This document shows, piece by piece, positions 17,893-27,905 of a DNA stretch of 55,321 nucleotides; position 1 is the first letter of the stretch, and each line of letters starts with the position of its first letter. The DNA comes from Phycisphaeraceae bacterium. GTDB lineage: Bacteria > Planctomycetota > Phycisphaerae > Phycisphaerales > Phycisphaeraceae. The stretch lies in assembly GCA_020849625.1 (NCBI GenBank), contig JADLFV010000071.1:1-55321 (forward strand). Direction: 5' to 3'. The translations under genes were made by a program, and so were the position numbers. A model generated the notes under the pieces. The model did no database searches and had not been told where the DNA came from. It saw only the letters and a list, made by a program, of their open reading frames with translations.

Positions 17893-18552
17893 TCAGCGGT
17901 CCAGAACCAGCGATGATCCTTTTACCACCGAATGGGCTGTCAGCAGATGCTGCTCCAGACATCGGGCGGCATCTTCATATCGCCCTGCTTCCAACTGGTC
18001 GCAAATCTGTTCGTGCTCCTCGATCGTCCGGGCCATGTCGGCCTCGGTCTTGCTCTGGGTGATGTCCAACTGCGCGGTGATGAAGATCGGCCCCTGCAGA
18101 TAAGCCCGGGCCATTCGCCGGTTGCCCGCTGACTCGATGATGCGCTCGTGAAACAGACGATCGGCTTCAGCAAAGCCCAACGGCATGCGCGAATCTGCCA
18201 ACTGCCGCATGGTCCGACACATGGCCCGCAGCGGCTCGACATCGACCGGGCCACCCTTCTGACACAGGCGGCGAACCGCTGCCACCTCAAGGGCGGCCCG
18301 CAACTCCAGGATCTCATCAAGGTCAGCCCGCTCGTACGTGGGCGCGAAGTGTCCGCCCCGCTCACCCTGGGCCAGCAGCCCTTCGTGCAACAGCAGGCCG
18401 AACGCCTCGCGCAGGGCCCCGCGATGCACGCCCAGTTTGGCAGCCCACTCGACCTCCCCCAGCCGCGTGCCGCCGGGAATCTGCCCGTGCAGCAGCATCG
18501 GCCGCAGCAGACGATAGGCCTCCCGCCGCTGGATGGAACGTTGATCAGCCAT
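17893..18552 (-). CDS. GntR/FCD family transcriptional regulator
   Basis: The 219-residue protein starts MADQRSIQRREAYRLLRPML; the ATG at 18552 was chosen because the conserved winged helix begins here and upstream codons look random. The HTH is at about residues 10-75 (LGEVEWAAKLGVHRGALREAFGLL). An all-helical FCD ligand domain follows (LDEILELRAALEVAAVRRL, ADRLFHERI, EEHEQICDQLEAGRYEDAARCLEQHL), the type that binds small organic acids. No Shine-Dalgarno is seen, and a TACAAT -10-like box ends six bases before the ATG, so the mRNA may be nearly leaderless. It precedes the aldolase gene, whose product or substrate may be its effector. Confidence 0.85.
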   Translation of the reverse strand: MADQRSIQRREAYRLLRPMLLHGQIPGGTRLGEVEWAAKLGVHRGALREAFGLLLHEGLLAQGERGGHFAPTYERADLDEILELRAALEVAAVRRLCQKGGPVDVEPLRAMCRTMRQLADSRMPLGFAEADRLFHERIIESAGNRRMARAYLQGPIFITAQLDITQSKTEADMARTIEEHEQICDQLEAGRYEDAARCLEQHLLTAHSVVKGSSLVLDR

Positions 18553-18736
18553 GAGCTGATTGTACCATTTTGACGACAAGAACAAAGAAAAACTGACGAC
18601 ATTATGGCTGGATTGATGATTGGAAGGTGTGGGGCGTGATTGGCGGCAGGCAGCGAGTTTATGCCCAAAACCGGCCCTAATGGCCTCAAACTGGGCTTCA
18701 ACCGTTCGCCAAGCCTGTATGACACATGCCGGCGGC

Positions 18737-20209
18737 TCATTCCTGAACCTCCACCGCCTCGTCCACATGCCCGACCAGCGAGCCGGACACCGCAAACAGA
18801 GCCGTCACGGTCGCGGTCACCGGCGCTACCCAGAGCGAGGCCCACGGTGACACGATCACCCCAACGCCGCTCAATGCCCCGGCAATCATGGCCAGGACCA
18901 TCGCAGCATCGCGCAGGCGCGACCCTGATACCGCGAGCAGGACGCACGCCAGCAGGGGGCCGGCAAACACACCCAGGATGATCTGGATCATGCCGAACAG
19001 GTTCTCATTCAACCCCCGCACCAGCCCCGCTGCCAGGGTGGAGAGCAAACCGATGACCAGACTGAACAGCCGCGCGTTCCACAACTGCCAGCGAGGATCA
19101 TCGGGAATGTGAAGCAGCCGGCGAAAGTCATAGATGAGCGTGGCTGAGAGCGTATTGATGCCACTGGTCATGCTGCTCATGGTCGCCGCGAGTATGGCGG
19201 CAAGCATGATGCCGGTGATGCCCTGGGGCAGAGCAGCGCCCAGGAAGTAGGGAAAGATCTTGTCCGTCTCAGCAGGCAGGTTGGGATCAAGGTTGTGCGT
19301 GTACCACGCGCGCAGGGCCAGTCCGACGCCGGCCAGCAGGATCAACACGACCACCACACCCAGCACGTTGATGGTGAACGAGCGCAAAGCGGATGCGGCT
19401 GAGCCTGTGGCCAGGTAGCGTTGCAGTGACATCTGGTCGCCGATGTAGTTGGCGAGGTTGGCGACGCTGACACCGATGACCACTGACCAGATGGTGATCG
19501 GCCGACGCATATCGAAATGCCAGTCGGCAAACCGCAGATGACCCGAATCCGCCAGCTCTTGCGCCGCCTGCTTCAAGGGAATCGGCAGATTCCAGAGGAC
19601 ATAACCGATGGTCAAAACGATGCCCAGGGCAATGACGCAGAACTGGATGGCGTCTGTGACAATGACACCGCGGATTCCACCCAGCGCGGTGTAAAGCGTG
19701 CTGGACAACCCGATGATGAGCACCAGCGGCCAGAACCACCGCTCGCTTAATCCGGTGGTGGCCATGATGGCCAGCGTGGGTGCGTAGATCAGGGCGGCCA
19801 TCCACCCGATGCGCATGAGTATGAACATGCCCGCAGCCGTCGTACGAGTATGCGGACCGATACGCACGCGCAACACGTCATATGGCTGCGTGAATCCCAT
19901 AGCCAGATAGCGCGGCAGGAACCAGCGCAACACGAGCCAGGCGATGGGCATGCTCACCAGGACCACTCCGGTCAGCAGGGTCAGGCCCGTGGAGTAGATC
20001 ACGCTGGGATAACTGAGAAAACTGATTCCGCTGAAAAGAGTCGCCGCCAGGCTCAATCCCACCAGGATGGAGCCGAAGAAGCCCGACATGCCGCCGCCGG
20101 CTGTAAAGTAATCGCTGGTGCTTTGCTGTCGGCCGCGGGTGGCGATGCCGATGGCGATCATCGCCACCAGATAGACCACGATGATGACGACATCAACAGG
20201 AGTCGGCAC
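18737..20209 (-). CDS. Sodium:solute symporter (SSS family)
   Basis: The 490-residue membrane protein starts at a GTG (20209) with AAGGAAA about ten bases upstream; the longer ATG reading at 20293 adds a non-conserved segment and would overlap the previous gene. It has typical SSS stretches: first helix VDVVIIVVYLVAMIAIGIAT, STSDYFTAGGGMSGFFGSIL, TALGGIRGVIVTDAIQFCVI and AAILAATMSSMTSGINTLSA. Around 13 helices are visible. It is distant from the symporter at 12050, so the locus has two separate importers, one per operon. It is placed between the SDR and the second GntR gene; a sugar or sugar acid substrate is inferred from context. Confidence 0.87.
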   Translation of the reverse strand: MPTPVDVVIIVVYLVAMIAIGIATRGRQQSTSDYFTAGGGMSGFFGSILVGLSLAATLFSGISFLSYPSVIYSTGLTLLTGVVLVSMPIAWLVLRWFLPRYLAMGFTQPYDVLRVRIGPHTRTTAAGMFILMRIGWMAALIYAPTLAIMATTGLSERWFWPLVLIIGLSSTLYTALGGIRGVIVTDAIQFCVIALGIVLTIGYVLWNLPIPLKQAAQELADSGHLRFADWHFDMRRPITIWSVVIGVSVANLANYIGDQMSLQRYLATGSAASALRSFTINVLGVVVVLILLAGVGLALRAWYTHNLDPNLPAETDKIFPYFLGAALPQGITGIMLAAILAATMSSMTSGINTLSATLIYDFRRLLHIPDDPRWQLWNARLFSLVIGLLSTLAAGLVRGLNENLFGMIQIILGVFAGPLLACVLLAVSGSRLRDAAMVLAMIAGALSGVGVIVSPWASLWVAPVTATVTALFAVSGSLVGHVDEAVEVQE

Positions 20210-20277
20210 TTGACGGTTTTCCTTCTGTGCAGCGGCGCGGCAGCATGGTGATGTTGCTGCTGACAAGCATCCGGCGC

Positions 20278-21090
20278 CTACCACGCGGTCCAACCGCCGT
20301 CCACGACGATCTGCGTGCCGGTGATGTATGACGCGGCATCCGAACAGAGAAACACCACCGCCCCGGCGATTTCCTCGGGCTTGCCGACCCGCCCCATGGG
20401 CACTTTGCCCGCCAGGCGCTCGACGAAATCCTTGTCCGCGCCCTGGCTCCAGGGATAGGGAAACGGCCCGGGCACAACGGCGTTGACCCTCACCCCCTGC
20501 GGACCCTGCAGCACCGCCTGATAGCGCACCATCTGCAAGACGCCTGCTTTGGCGACACCGTAATCCAGCGGGTTCATCTCATAGCGTGGCGGATACATGC
20601 GCGGATCGGGCGCGACGAGGCCGTACATGCTGCTGAAATGCACGATGCTGCCTCCACCCTGTTCGGCCATGATGCGTCCCGCTTCGCGCGATGCCACGAA
20701 GGCGCCGCGCAGCGTCACCTCCATACCGTAATCCCAGTCATCGCCGCTCATCTGCATCATGGGCTTCTTTTTGTATGCAAAAGCCATGAAGACCATGATG
20801 TCCAGCCGGCCGTGACTCTGTCTGATGTCGCGGGCACACGCTTCGATATCCGCCTCATGACGCACGTCCAGGGCGGTGGCCTCCGCCCGGCCCGAATCAG
20901 CGCGGATCTGCTCGACCAGCGCCTGCGACGGCTCGGCTGCGGGATCGGAAACGATCACGTGCGCTCCGTGCTGGGCCAACGCGGCACAGACCTGCGATCC
21001 CAGCAGACCCGCACCGCCGATCACCCAGGCCACGCGGCCGGTCAGGTCAAATCGCTTGAGCACTGCCTGCTTGTCTGTCATGTCAGACAC
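20278..21090 (-). CDS. Short-chain dehydrogenase/reductase (SDR)
   Basis: The 270-residue protein (from a GTG at 21090, ten bases after GGTGG; an ATG at 21081 is the alternative) is a classical SDR. The Rossmann glycine motif reads GGAGLLG (25-31) instead of TGxxxGIG. Asp follows the second strand (HVIVSDPA), suggesting NAD(H), and the catalytic pair is in LDYGVAKAG (YxxxK), with FSS before it. The C-terminus has VVDGGW, as in many sugar dehydrogenases. It lies between a PEP-CTERM sialidase and a symporter in the same orientation, so oxidation of an imported sugar is the likely role. Confidence 0.85.
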   Translation of the reverse strand: MSDMTDKQAVLKRFDLTGRVAWVIGGAGLLGSQVCAALAQHGAHVIVSDPAAEPSQALVEQIRADSGRAEATALDVRHEADIEACARDIRQSHGRLDIMVFMAFAYKKKPMMQMSGDDWDYGMEVTLRGAFVASREAGRIMAEQGGGSIVHFSSMYGLVAPDPRMYPPRYEMNPLDYGVAKAGVLQMVRYQAVLQGPQGVRVNAVVPGPFPYPWSQGADKDFVERLAGKVPMGRVGKPEEIAGAVVFLCSDAASYITGTQIVVDGGWTAW

Positions 21091-21136
21091 GATGACTATT
21101 CCACCTTTCGATCGATCAGCACCGTGAAACAGTTGA

Positions 21137-22996
21137 TCAAACTCCCGCATTCACTCGCCAGCATCGTAACAGCCCGACACGACAGCCGATGCCAACGCCT
21201 AAAAATCCCAGCACCGTCGGCTCCGGCACCGTCACCGATACGCTGTCCACCATCCATCCGGCGGGATCGAGGGCGCGAACGTATGGGGAACGCAGGCGCA
21301 GATAGGACACGCCGCCGGTCGGCGAGGCAAACAACATTGGAAGCGTCGCACTCTGACTGCCGTCAATCGTCAGCAGCGCCTGCTGAGTGCTGATGTCCCA
21401 GTCGATGCTCAGTTCGTGCCAGATATCGGGCGTCAGCACCACGTCGGTGTCGCCGATCAGTTGGCCGCGCGAGTTGAACTGGGCGTGAAACACAGCCACG
21501 TCGATCGATGTGTCATCCGCCGGATCGAGGAAGCGATCCGTCAGTTGGATGTCCGCGACTTTCGTTTCCGCGGTGATCCTCATGCGAATGACCATGCGCC
21601 CCCTGCTCCCGAGCGGGAAGTTCCAGATCGCCCCGTCACCATCCTGGCCGCCCGGGCGATCCAATCGCGGCTCGGGATTGTTCAAGTGCAATACTTTGCT
21701 GCCGGAGCCGTCGGGATTGTCGATGATCTGCGGCCCGATGACGCGATCGCGCCAGAATCCGGAAGCTTCGCCGACATGCGTGAAAGCCGACCACCCCTCA
21801 AAACCATTAGAAAAGTCGCTGGAACGTGAGGATTCCAGCAACCAGTCGGGATCGATGAAGATCGTCGCTTCCGCCGGTCCATTTCCAGTGAGCAATGCGA
21901 CGCGTTCATCGTTGTGCATGGGCAGAGTGAAGGGATTGGCGGTGCCGCGGTCTCCGGTGGTCGGCGGCGTGTCGTGCCGGCTGGGATCAAGATACACCTC
22001 GCGAAAGCCTGCCCAGGTGCGGCCGCCGTCGCAGGAAAGCGCGGCATGGATCGCATCGCGCCCGCTGTACACGCCCTGGCCCTCATAACGAGGACAGATG
22101 CGCGTGTTGTTCCAGAACAGAATCAACTCCGGCCGGCCGTTGCCGTTGCGATCGGGAAGCCAGAGATACGCCGCCGCCGAGTTGGACGAAGGGAAGATCG
22201 ACCGCTCCGCATCGGACCAGGTTTCGCCGCGGTCTTCTGAAAACGATTGATACAGATAACCATCCTGCGTGCGGATGAGCATCCACTGCCGATCGATCGC
22301 TGGATCACCAAAGCGAGACTGATCGATGATGATCGGCTCGACGGCACCATCGAGACTGCCGTTGAAATCCGTCGCCACCGGAGCGGTCAAACGCGACGCG
22401 GAGACAGTCCACGTCTGCCCGCGATCATCGGAATACGCCACGGTGCTGATTGAGGCGCCGGTGGGCGCCGTGCGATCTTTCACCGCGGAGTGAAACGGCA
22501 TGAGGATGCGCCCGTCGGCCAAGGTTGTGGGCGCCATCAGTTGCCCGATGAAACCTTCGAACAGCAATTGCGGAGGATCGACCCATGCGGTGCGGCCGCT
22601 GCTGCTGCGGGTCTGATACAAGTCGAGAAAACGATCGACGCCGGCAATCCCAGGCTGATCGAAGTCACGTTTACGGACCAGGAAGGCCTGAACATCGCCG
22701 TCCGCATCCAGGCCGGAGGAGATCATGGTGCCGAACTCATTGTCCGGCAGCGCCAACACATCGCTGTAACTGCCCCAGGTCTGGCCGTTATCAGCGGAAT
22801 TGCGCTGTGAGAGCATGAACGTGCCGCCGACGCTGCGAACGCGGATCTGCGTCCACGATCCATCGGGATTGAGAACAATGCTGCGTCCGCTTTCACGTCC
22901 GGGGATGACCTGCGGTGGTTCGGCGGCGCTGCTGTGAGCGGTCGGTACACCGAGGCAGACAGCCAGCATCGTTCCCACGCACCATAACCTGGCCAT
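21137..22996 (-). CDS. Sialidase-fold protein with C-terminal lectin-like module and PEP-CTERM
   Basis: The 619-residue secreted protein has GGGAG eight bases before its ATG and a signal peptide ending near SSA. The propeller (about 25-385) shows Asp-boxes [24 protein letters not shown] and SCDGGRTW. Residues about 390-590 form a concanavalin/laminin-G-like sandwich ([39 protein letters not shown]). The tail is [19 protein letters not shown], a slightly unusual PEP-CTERM whose final Arg cluster is weak. It has no dockerin repeats, unlike the other anchored sialidase at 46670. It follows the pseudopilin gene by 38 bases. Confidence 0.8.
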   Translation of the reverse strand: MARLWCVGTMLAVCLGVPTAHSSAAEPPQVIPGRESGRSIVLNPDGSWTQIRVRSVGGTFMLSQRNSADNGQTWGSYSDVLALPDNEFGTMISSGLDADGDVQAFLVRKRDFDQPGIAGVDRFLDLYQTRSSSGRTAWVDPPQLLFEGFIGQLMAPTTLADGRILMPFHSAVKDRTAPTGASISTVAYSDDRGQTWTVSASRLTAPVATDFNGSLDGAVEPIIIDQSRFGDPAIDRQWMLIRTQDGYLYQSFSEDRGETWSDAERSIFPSSNSAAAYLWLPDRNGNGRPELILFWNNTRICPRYEGQGVYSGRDAIHAALSCDGGRTWAGFREVYLDPSRHDTPPTTGDRGTANPFTLPMHNDERVALLTGNGPAEATIFIDPDWLLESSRSSDFSNGFEGWSAFTHVGEASGFWRDRVIGPQIIDNPDGSGSKVLHLNNPEPRLDRPGGQDGDGAIWNFPLGSRGRMVIRMRITAETKVADIQLTDRFLDPADDTSIDVAVFHAQFNSRGQLIGDTDVVLTPDIWHELSIDWDISTQQALLTIDGSQSATLPMLFASPTGGVSYLRLRSPYVRALDPAGWMVDSVSVTVPEPTVLGFLGVGIGCRVGLLRCWRVNAGV

Positions 22997-23034
22997 GTTG
23001 AAGTCTCCCTCGTGCAGACAGGTTCGTGCGATGA

Positions 23035-23811
23035 CTACTTGATGAGAATCGCGCCGGTCGCGGCGGGATCACCGAACCACAGGGCCGCATAACCATCGGG
23101 CCATGTTGATGGCACCGACCAGGTTTCACAAATGACCTGGTCGAACTGCCGGGAGTCGGCATGCCCGTCGATGAAAGCGATATTCATGGTGGTATTGTTG
23201 GAGTGCTGGAAGCGGAAATAGCTAATGGGCATAGTGGGCGTAGTGTGGGCTAGCAATGCGGACTGAGCGGTTTCCAGGTAGTAGGCGAACCCTGATGGAG
23301 TCGCGATTTCCTTCAGCAGGCCGGGATTGTACCAATCAGGACGTTTGCCCGGCACTACTTCAGCATAGAGCCGAGGCGTACGTGTATTCAGCGCATAGCT
23401 GTAATACACATCAGTGATGCCGGACATCAGCCGGGAGTACGGTCCGCGCATGCGGGTGTGATCCAGGGCGAGAATCAGATCGTCCGAGGGGCAGCGTGAA
23501 ATGTTGAATGCGTTGCTGGCGTAGGTTGCGGGCAAATACTGAAAGAAATACGGATCGGTCGCATACGGCGTGGTCTGGTCCGATCGGAACGGGGGAAGCA
23601 TATCGACGTAGTCGATGGCGTAGGCATTGATGCTGTTGGCCATCTGCCGCTGATTGCTCAGGCACTGAATGGACATGGCGTTTTCGCGCGCTGCGCGCAG
23701 GGCCGGCAGCAGGATAGATATCAGCAGCGCTATGATGCTGATAACCACCAGCAGCTCGATCAGCGTGAATGCCCGGCGAGTCGTGCAACCATGACAGTGC
23801 GGCATATTCAT
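23035..23811 (-). CDS. Pseudopilin-like protein (prepilin N-methylation motif, H-Xn-DG)
   Basis: The 258-residue protein starts [20 protein letters not shown] with the pilin-type cleavage and methylation motif and hydrophobic helix ([17 protein letters not shown]). GGAGG lies eight bases before the ATG at 23811; the track start at 23928 runs into the regulator gene. The C-terminal [15 protein letters not shown] is the late H-Xn-DG motif. It is the second gene of the long minus-strand run, between the GntR/FCD regulator and the PEP-CTERM sialidase, the same kind of position as the pseudopilin at 42042. Confidence 0.85.
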   Translation of the reverse strand: MNMPHCHGCTTRRAFTLIELLVVISIIALLISILLPALRAARENAMSIQCLSNQRQMANSINAYAIDYVDMLPPFRSDQTTPYATDPYFFQYLPATYASNAFNISRCPSDDLILALDHTRMRGPYSRLMSGITDVYYSYALNTRTPRLYAEVVPGKRPDWYNPGLLKEIATPSGFAYYLETAQSALLAHTTPTMPISYFRFQHSNNTTMNIAFIDGHADSRQFDQVICETWSVPSTWPDGYAALWFGDPAATGAILIK

Positions 23812-23890
23812 GTCTGGCGCCTCCGCGCAACGACGTGCGGGTTGGATTGGAATAGCATCTTGCGAAACAACGGACGGCTTTGATACGGAA

Positions 23891-24604
23891 TCAGGATGAT
23901 TGTTCAGACGATTCGGCCAAGTGAGCAAGATGAAGTTGCTTGCCGTGCAGGATCTGTTGTCGCATGAATCCGGAGGCGGCTTCGCTGTCTCCTTCGGCCA
24001 AAGCGCGCAGCAGGGATCGGTGATGACGATAGGTCAGAACCGCTTCCGAAAAATCAAAGATCGGCGGTTTGCCGCTGCGAAACATGCGCATGGTGCGACT
24101 GAGCAGGCGCAGGTCGATCAGCGTCTTGAACAGTAACTTGTTGCGCGAGGCGGCATAGATCACCCGGTGATAGTGCTCGTCGATGTTGACCCATTCCTGC
24201 CACTGCTTGCGGGCCATCTGCTGGCTGTCGGTGCGACGCACCTGGCGTATCAGCAGCAGCCAGCGATCGCAGCAGACTTCCAGTTGATTCAGCTCTTCCG
24301 CGTTGATGTGGCTGGCTGCTTCACTCACGGCAAAGCATTCCAGCACCAGGCGCAGGTCATACATCTCACGCAGTTCTTCCGCGGTGACCACCGGCACTCT
24401 TGCTCCGCGCCGCGGCGACTGGTGGATCAGGCCTTCACTGGCCAACTGGGCTACCGCTTCGCGCACCGGGGTGCGGCTGAGCCCCAACTGACGGGACAAC
24501 TGCAGCGTGCTGAGACGATCTCCCCCGCTCCATTCGCCGTCCAGCAGCATGTCCCGAATGGCGGTGTAGGCTTCATGACGCAGGTTGGATGTCTGCCTGG
24601 ACAT
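23891..24604 (-). CDS. GntR/FCD family transcriptional regulator
   Basis: The 237-residue protein has an N-terminal winged helix ([37 protein letters not shown]) and an FCD helical ligand domain ([59 protein letters not shown]). I took the ATG at 24604 because the HTH begins about ten residues later. Upstream lies TTGGATCCAA within a predicted promoter that would start transcription only a few bases before this ATG. It is the first gene of the minus-strand run to 13523 and faces the PEP-CTERM gene at 24979. Confidence 0.87.
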   Translation of the reverse strand: MSRQTSNLRHEAYTAIRDMLLDGEWSGGDRLSTLQLSRQLGLSRTPVREAVAQLASEGLIHQSPRRGARVPVVTAEELREMYDLRLVLECFAVSEAASHINAEELNQLEVCCDRWLLLIRQVRRTDSQQMARKQWQEWVNIDEHYHRVIYAASRNKLLFKTLIDLRLLSRTMRMFRSGKPPIFDFSEAVLTYRHHRSLLRALAEGDSEAASGFMRQQILHGKQLHLAHLAESSEQSS

Positions 24605-24613
24605 ACCACCGGC

Positions 24614-24642
24614 AGCATAATCATAATTGGATCCAACTTCAA
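24614..24642 (-). promoter_or_regulatory. Predicted GntR promoter with TTGGATCCAA in the spacer
   Basis: On the minus strand TTGAAG (24642-24637), 17 bases, then TATGCT (24619-24614). The perfect palindrome TTGGATCCAA (24627-24636) lies wholly in the spacer. The ATG at 24604 is only ten bases past the -10, so the transcript would be leaderless or nearly so, in line with the missing Shine-Dalgarno. Confidence 0.4.
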
Positions 24643-24777
24643 GAGATATCTTTGGAAGAAAACAAAAAAATAAATTATTGGACATCAAGTGTGAAGAAAA
24701 ATATCACAAATACCTTTAATTAAATGATATATAGATTTCATCGCGTCCCGGCCGTTGAAAAAGTCTAAAAATTATGC

Positions 24778-24806
24778 TTGCAGAAAACTGGATCCCATTC
24801 TATAAG
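24778..24806 (+). promoter_or_regulatory. Predicted promoter of the 24979 operon with GGATCC in the spacer
   Basis: TTGCAG (24778-24783), 17 bases, TATAAG (24801-24806). ACTGGATCCCAT lies in the spacer and shares TGGATCC with the palindrome at 24627-24636 on the other side of the gap, so one regulator could act on both promoters. The leader to the ATG at 24979 is about 165 bases. Confidence 0.5.
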
Positions 24807-24978
24807 ATAGGGGCTGAATGGGCGGTCGGACATCGAACGGATACCAATGTCCAGTCGTTGACATGAAACACACCGTTCACTTGTTTCCATGTTTGCCATG
24901 CGGCCCGTTCAACCGTGTGATCGGGAAATACGCCAGTTCTTGGCGCTGATCTACTGCACATCCCATTGGAGAAGGATC

Positions 24979-26601
24979 ATGAACACCAACCGAACCATCA
25001 AATTGCTGATCTGCATTGCCTGGGTTCTGACCAGCGTCAACACGGTCAGCGCTCAGACATCATGGAACGTCAGCGGCGGCGGCGACTGGAGTTCGGCCGG
25101 CAGCTGGACTTCCGGCGTACCGTCGGCGAACACCGCCATCTTCGACAACGAAGACACCGGCACCGTCACTTTCTCAGTGGCGCCGCCGACCGTCACCGAC
25201 GTCAGCTTCCGCAACGATTCCGGTGCATTGACCTTCGACCTGGGCGGTAACACGCTGACCATGACCGCGACCAACGGGCTGCGCATGGGCACCCTTGCCA
25301 CCCACGTCAACGACGTGACTTTCACCAATGGCACGCTCTCGTTTCTCACAGGCAATAACATCACATGGTCGGTAGCTGGAATTCAGAACAACCTGCTGAC
25401 ATTCACGGGCTCAACGACCTATTTAAGCAGCATCAGCACCAGCACTTCGACGATCGGCACCGGGGCCGGTGCTGCGGGTAATATCCTTTCGGTGGAGAAC
25501 GGGGCGACAATCTCCACCCGTAACAACATCCTGATCGGCCAGGTCAGCAGCACCCCAGGCACCAACGCCATCAATGTCACCGACGCCACCTTCATCATCG
25601 ACAACGGCAACCGCGGCGTTGCCCTGCAAAGCGGCAACCTCAACATCACCAACTCCACGGTCTCCGTCGGCTATCTCGGGGCATCCACCGACGCCGGCGC
25701 CCTCAACAACAGCGGCAACGTCAACTTCAACAGCGGATCGCTCTCGGCTCGCTACGTCCGCATGACACCCGGCAACACCTTCTACATCGGTGATGGCGGC
25801 GCCATCGCGGCCGATTTCCACATGAGTTACTCCGCTGCTTACGTCAACGCCCCCAACGGCGTCCACGTCCGCTCCAACGGCTCCATCGCCGGCATCGGCA
25901 CCATCAACGGCAACATCACCGGCGACGCCGGGGCCGGGTTCGCCATCGCCGAAACCGCTCCCACCGGGGCCTGGCCCAACATCGTCAACGGCAACTTCGA
26001 TGCCGGCAACTTCGACCTGACCTTCAAGCTGGGAGACTTCCCCACCGAGTTGGCCAACGATCTGGGGATACCTCAGCCGTTCGATCCGCCTTACGATCAG
26101 TTGATGGTCAACGGCCTGTTCACCCATCCGACCTCCATCACCATCGACCTGACCGACTACGTCGCACCCCAGGATCAGGATTACGAGTTGAAGGTGCTCG
26201 GCTGGACCAGCGAGACCGGCTCGCACGTGGCGCCGACCTTCTACAACGGCAGTGACCTGACTTATGAGTACAAGAGCGACGGCCTGTACCTGACCGCGGC
26301 TATGGCTGCTGCCCTGCATCCCGGCGACGCTAACGGTGACGGCCTGGTCAATCTCAGCGATCTTCAGATCCTGGGTGATAACTGGCAGTCCACCACCGCC
26401 ACCTGGGCGGAGGCTGACTTCACCGGTGACAACATCGTCAACCTGGCGGATCTTCAGATCCTCGGTGACAACTGGGGCTTTGGCGTCGGACCTGACGTGT
26501 CCTTCGATCAGGCTCTTGCGGGTGTAGCCATCCCTGAGCCGACCTCGCTGCTGCTGGTGGGGCTCGGCGGTCTGCTGGTGACCCGCCGCTGCGTGGCTTG
26601 A
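24979..26601 (+). CDS. Beta-helix-like PEP-CTERM surface protein with dockerin-like repeats
   Basis: The 540-residue protein starts at the ATG at 24979 with GGAGAAGGA upstream and has a signal peptide ending near VSAQ. The body is Thr/Asn/Gly-rich with short repeating strands (ITNSTVSVGYL, NVNFNSGSLSARYV, TINGNITGDAGAGF), like beta-helical or autotransporter-passenger-type proteins found with PEP-CTERM tails. Near residues 455-505 are GDANGDGLVNLSDLQILGDNW and ADFTGDNIVNLADLQILGDNW, then IPEPTSLLLVGLGGLLVTRR. Low complexity makes a function assignment unsafe; a structural or adhesin role is likely. It heads a four-gene operon and is homologous to the gene at 27906. Confidence 0.8.
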   Translation: MNTNRTIKLLICIAWVLTSVNTVSAQTSWNVSGGGDWSSAGSWTSGVPSANTAIFDNEDTGTVTFSVAPPTVTDVSFRNDSGALTFDLGGNTLTMTATNGLRMGTLATHVNDVTFTNGTLSFLTGNNITWSVAGIQNNLLTFTGSTTYLSSISTSTSTIGTGAGAAGNILSVENGATISTRNNILIGQVSSTPGTNAINVTDATFIIDNGNRGVALQSGNLNITNSTVSVGYLGASTDAGALNNSGNVNFNSGSLSARYVRMTPGNTFYIGDGGAIAADFHMSYSAAYVNAPNGVHVRSNGSIAGIGTINGNITGDAGAGFAIAETAPTGAWPNIVNGNFDAGNFDLTFKLGDFPTELANDLGIPQPFDPPYDQLMVNGLFTHPTSITIDLTDYVAPQDQDYELKVLGWTSETGSHVAPTFYNGSDLTYEYKSDGLYLTAAMAAALHPGDANGDGLVNLSDLQILGDNWQSTTATWAEADFTGDNIVNLADLQILGDNWGFGVGPDVSFDQALAGVAIPEPTSLLLVGLGGLLVTRRCVA

Positions 26602-26656
26602 GGTTCATCGATCGGTGATTGTTCATCGGACATGTTGACACATGAAGGAAGTTGGC

Positions 26657-27844
26657 ATGAATCAAGCACGGTGTGGCGCCCTGTGCCTCGGCCTGTCGGC
26701 GATTGCACTCAGCGGTGCAGCGGTATGGGGAGAGGATGGGCAGCCCAAGCCGGTCGCGCTCGTTGAGTCCGAAACGGTGATCTTCGACTACGGCAACGGC
26801 GATCCCTACGACCTTGCCAACCTGCACGGGTTCAACCATGCAACAAGCGTCGCAGCGCTGCCGGATGGCCGCGTGATGGCGATGTGGTTCAGTGGACCGT
26901 ACGAAGCCTCGGTTCACCAGAGCATCATGGCGGCTGACAGTGATGACGGCGGACGCACGTGGTCGAAGGCGTACCTGTTCAGTGATGAACCACGCACCAG
27001 CGACTTCGATCCGGCATTCATCGTCAACGGGGACCAGGTGCTGGCATTCTTCTCCACCGGTCGCTGGACGCGCTGGCCTTTCGTGGGTATCGGCGATGCC
27101 GCCAGGAAGCAGGTGGGCACCGAGTCATTCCAGATCTGGATGAAACGCAGCGGCGACAGCGGTCGCACCTGGAGCCTGCCGCAGGCGCCGTTGATCGCAC
27201 CCGGGTGGAATTGCCGGTCCAACGGCATCCGTTTGAGCAATGGCCACCTGCTGCTGCCGCTGCATTACCTACAGTCGCCGCACCGATCGGCTGCGCTGCT
27301 GTCGGAAGACGGCGGCAAGACGTGGCACATCTCGCAGGAGGTGGCCATGCCTGACAAACAGGATGCCGCTGAACCAAGCGCGGCACAGTTGTCTGACGGC
27401 TCACTGCTGATGGCGCTGCGCACACGCGATGGCAAACTGTGGTTCACACGCTCGCACGACTCGGGCAACACCTGGGAAACCCCGATCGCCACGGATATCT
27501 CCGCCACCAGCGGTTCGCACAGCCTGTTTCGCCATTCCAGCGGCAAGTTGGTGCTGGTGCACAATCCCGGTCCCGTACCGCTGCGCACCGAGTTGACGCT
27601 TCGTGTGTCGCTCGATGACGGGGGGACCTGGTCGCAGCCGGTGTTACTGGCCAGTGTCGAAGCACCAGAGGAAATGCCCGCGGCGGCGGATGCTCCGGAC
27701 GTGGTCTGGAGCAGACAGGTGAGCTATCCGTCGGTGTGCGAGTTGCCCGATGGCAAACTGGTCGTGGTCTGGGGCCTGATCGAGATGTCTTCAGCGTCAC
27801 AGTCCGGCATCATTCATGCCGCACGGGTGAGCCTGACGGAATGA
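26657..27844 (+). CDS. Secreted sialidase-fold (BNR) exo-glycosidase
   Basis: The 395-residue protein has a signal peptide (MNQARCGALCLGLSAIALSG..WG) and a compact six-bladed propeller with Asp-boxes DSDDGGRTWS, SGDSGRTWS, SEDGGKTWH, SHDSGNTWE and SLDDGGTWS. The ATG at 26657 has AAGGAAG 7-8 bases upstream; the ATG at 26642 does not. It is close in layout to family sialidases with HATSVAALPDGRVMAMWFSG near the N-terminus. It has no anchor or dockerin, so it is probably soluble. It lies 55 bases after the beta-helix-like gene. Confidence 0.8.
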   Translation: MNQARCGALCLGLSAIALSGAAVWGEDGQPKPVALVESETVIFDYGNGDPYDLANLHGFNHATSVAALPDGRVMAMWFSGPYEASVHQSIMAADSDDGGRTWSKAYLFSDEPRTSDFDPAFIVNGDQVLAFFSTGRWTRWPFVGIGDAARKQVGTESFQIWMKRSGDSGRTWSLPQAPLIAPGWNCRSNGIRLSNGHLLLPLHYLQSPHRSAALLSEDGGKTWHISQEVAMPDKQDAAEPSAAQLSDGSLLMALRTRDGKLWFTRSHDSGNTWETPIATDISATSGSHSLFRHSSGKLVLVHNPGPVPLRTELTLRVSLDDGGTWSQPVLLASVEAPEEMPAAADAPDVVWSRQVSYPSVCELPDGKLVVVWGLIEMSSASQSGIIHAARVSLTE

Positions 27845-27905
27845 TCCGGTCGTGTGGTGCACCACTGCGTGTTCATGCGCTGGTCGCAGCAAAGTTGAGC
27901 CATTG

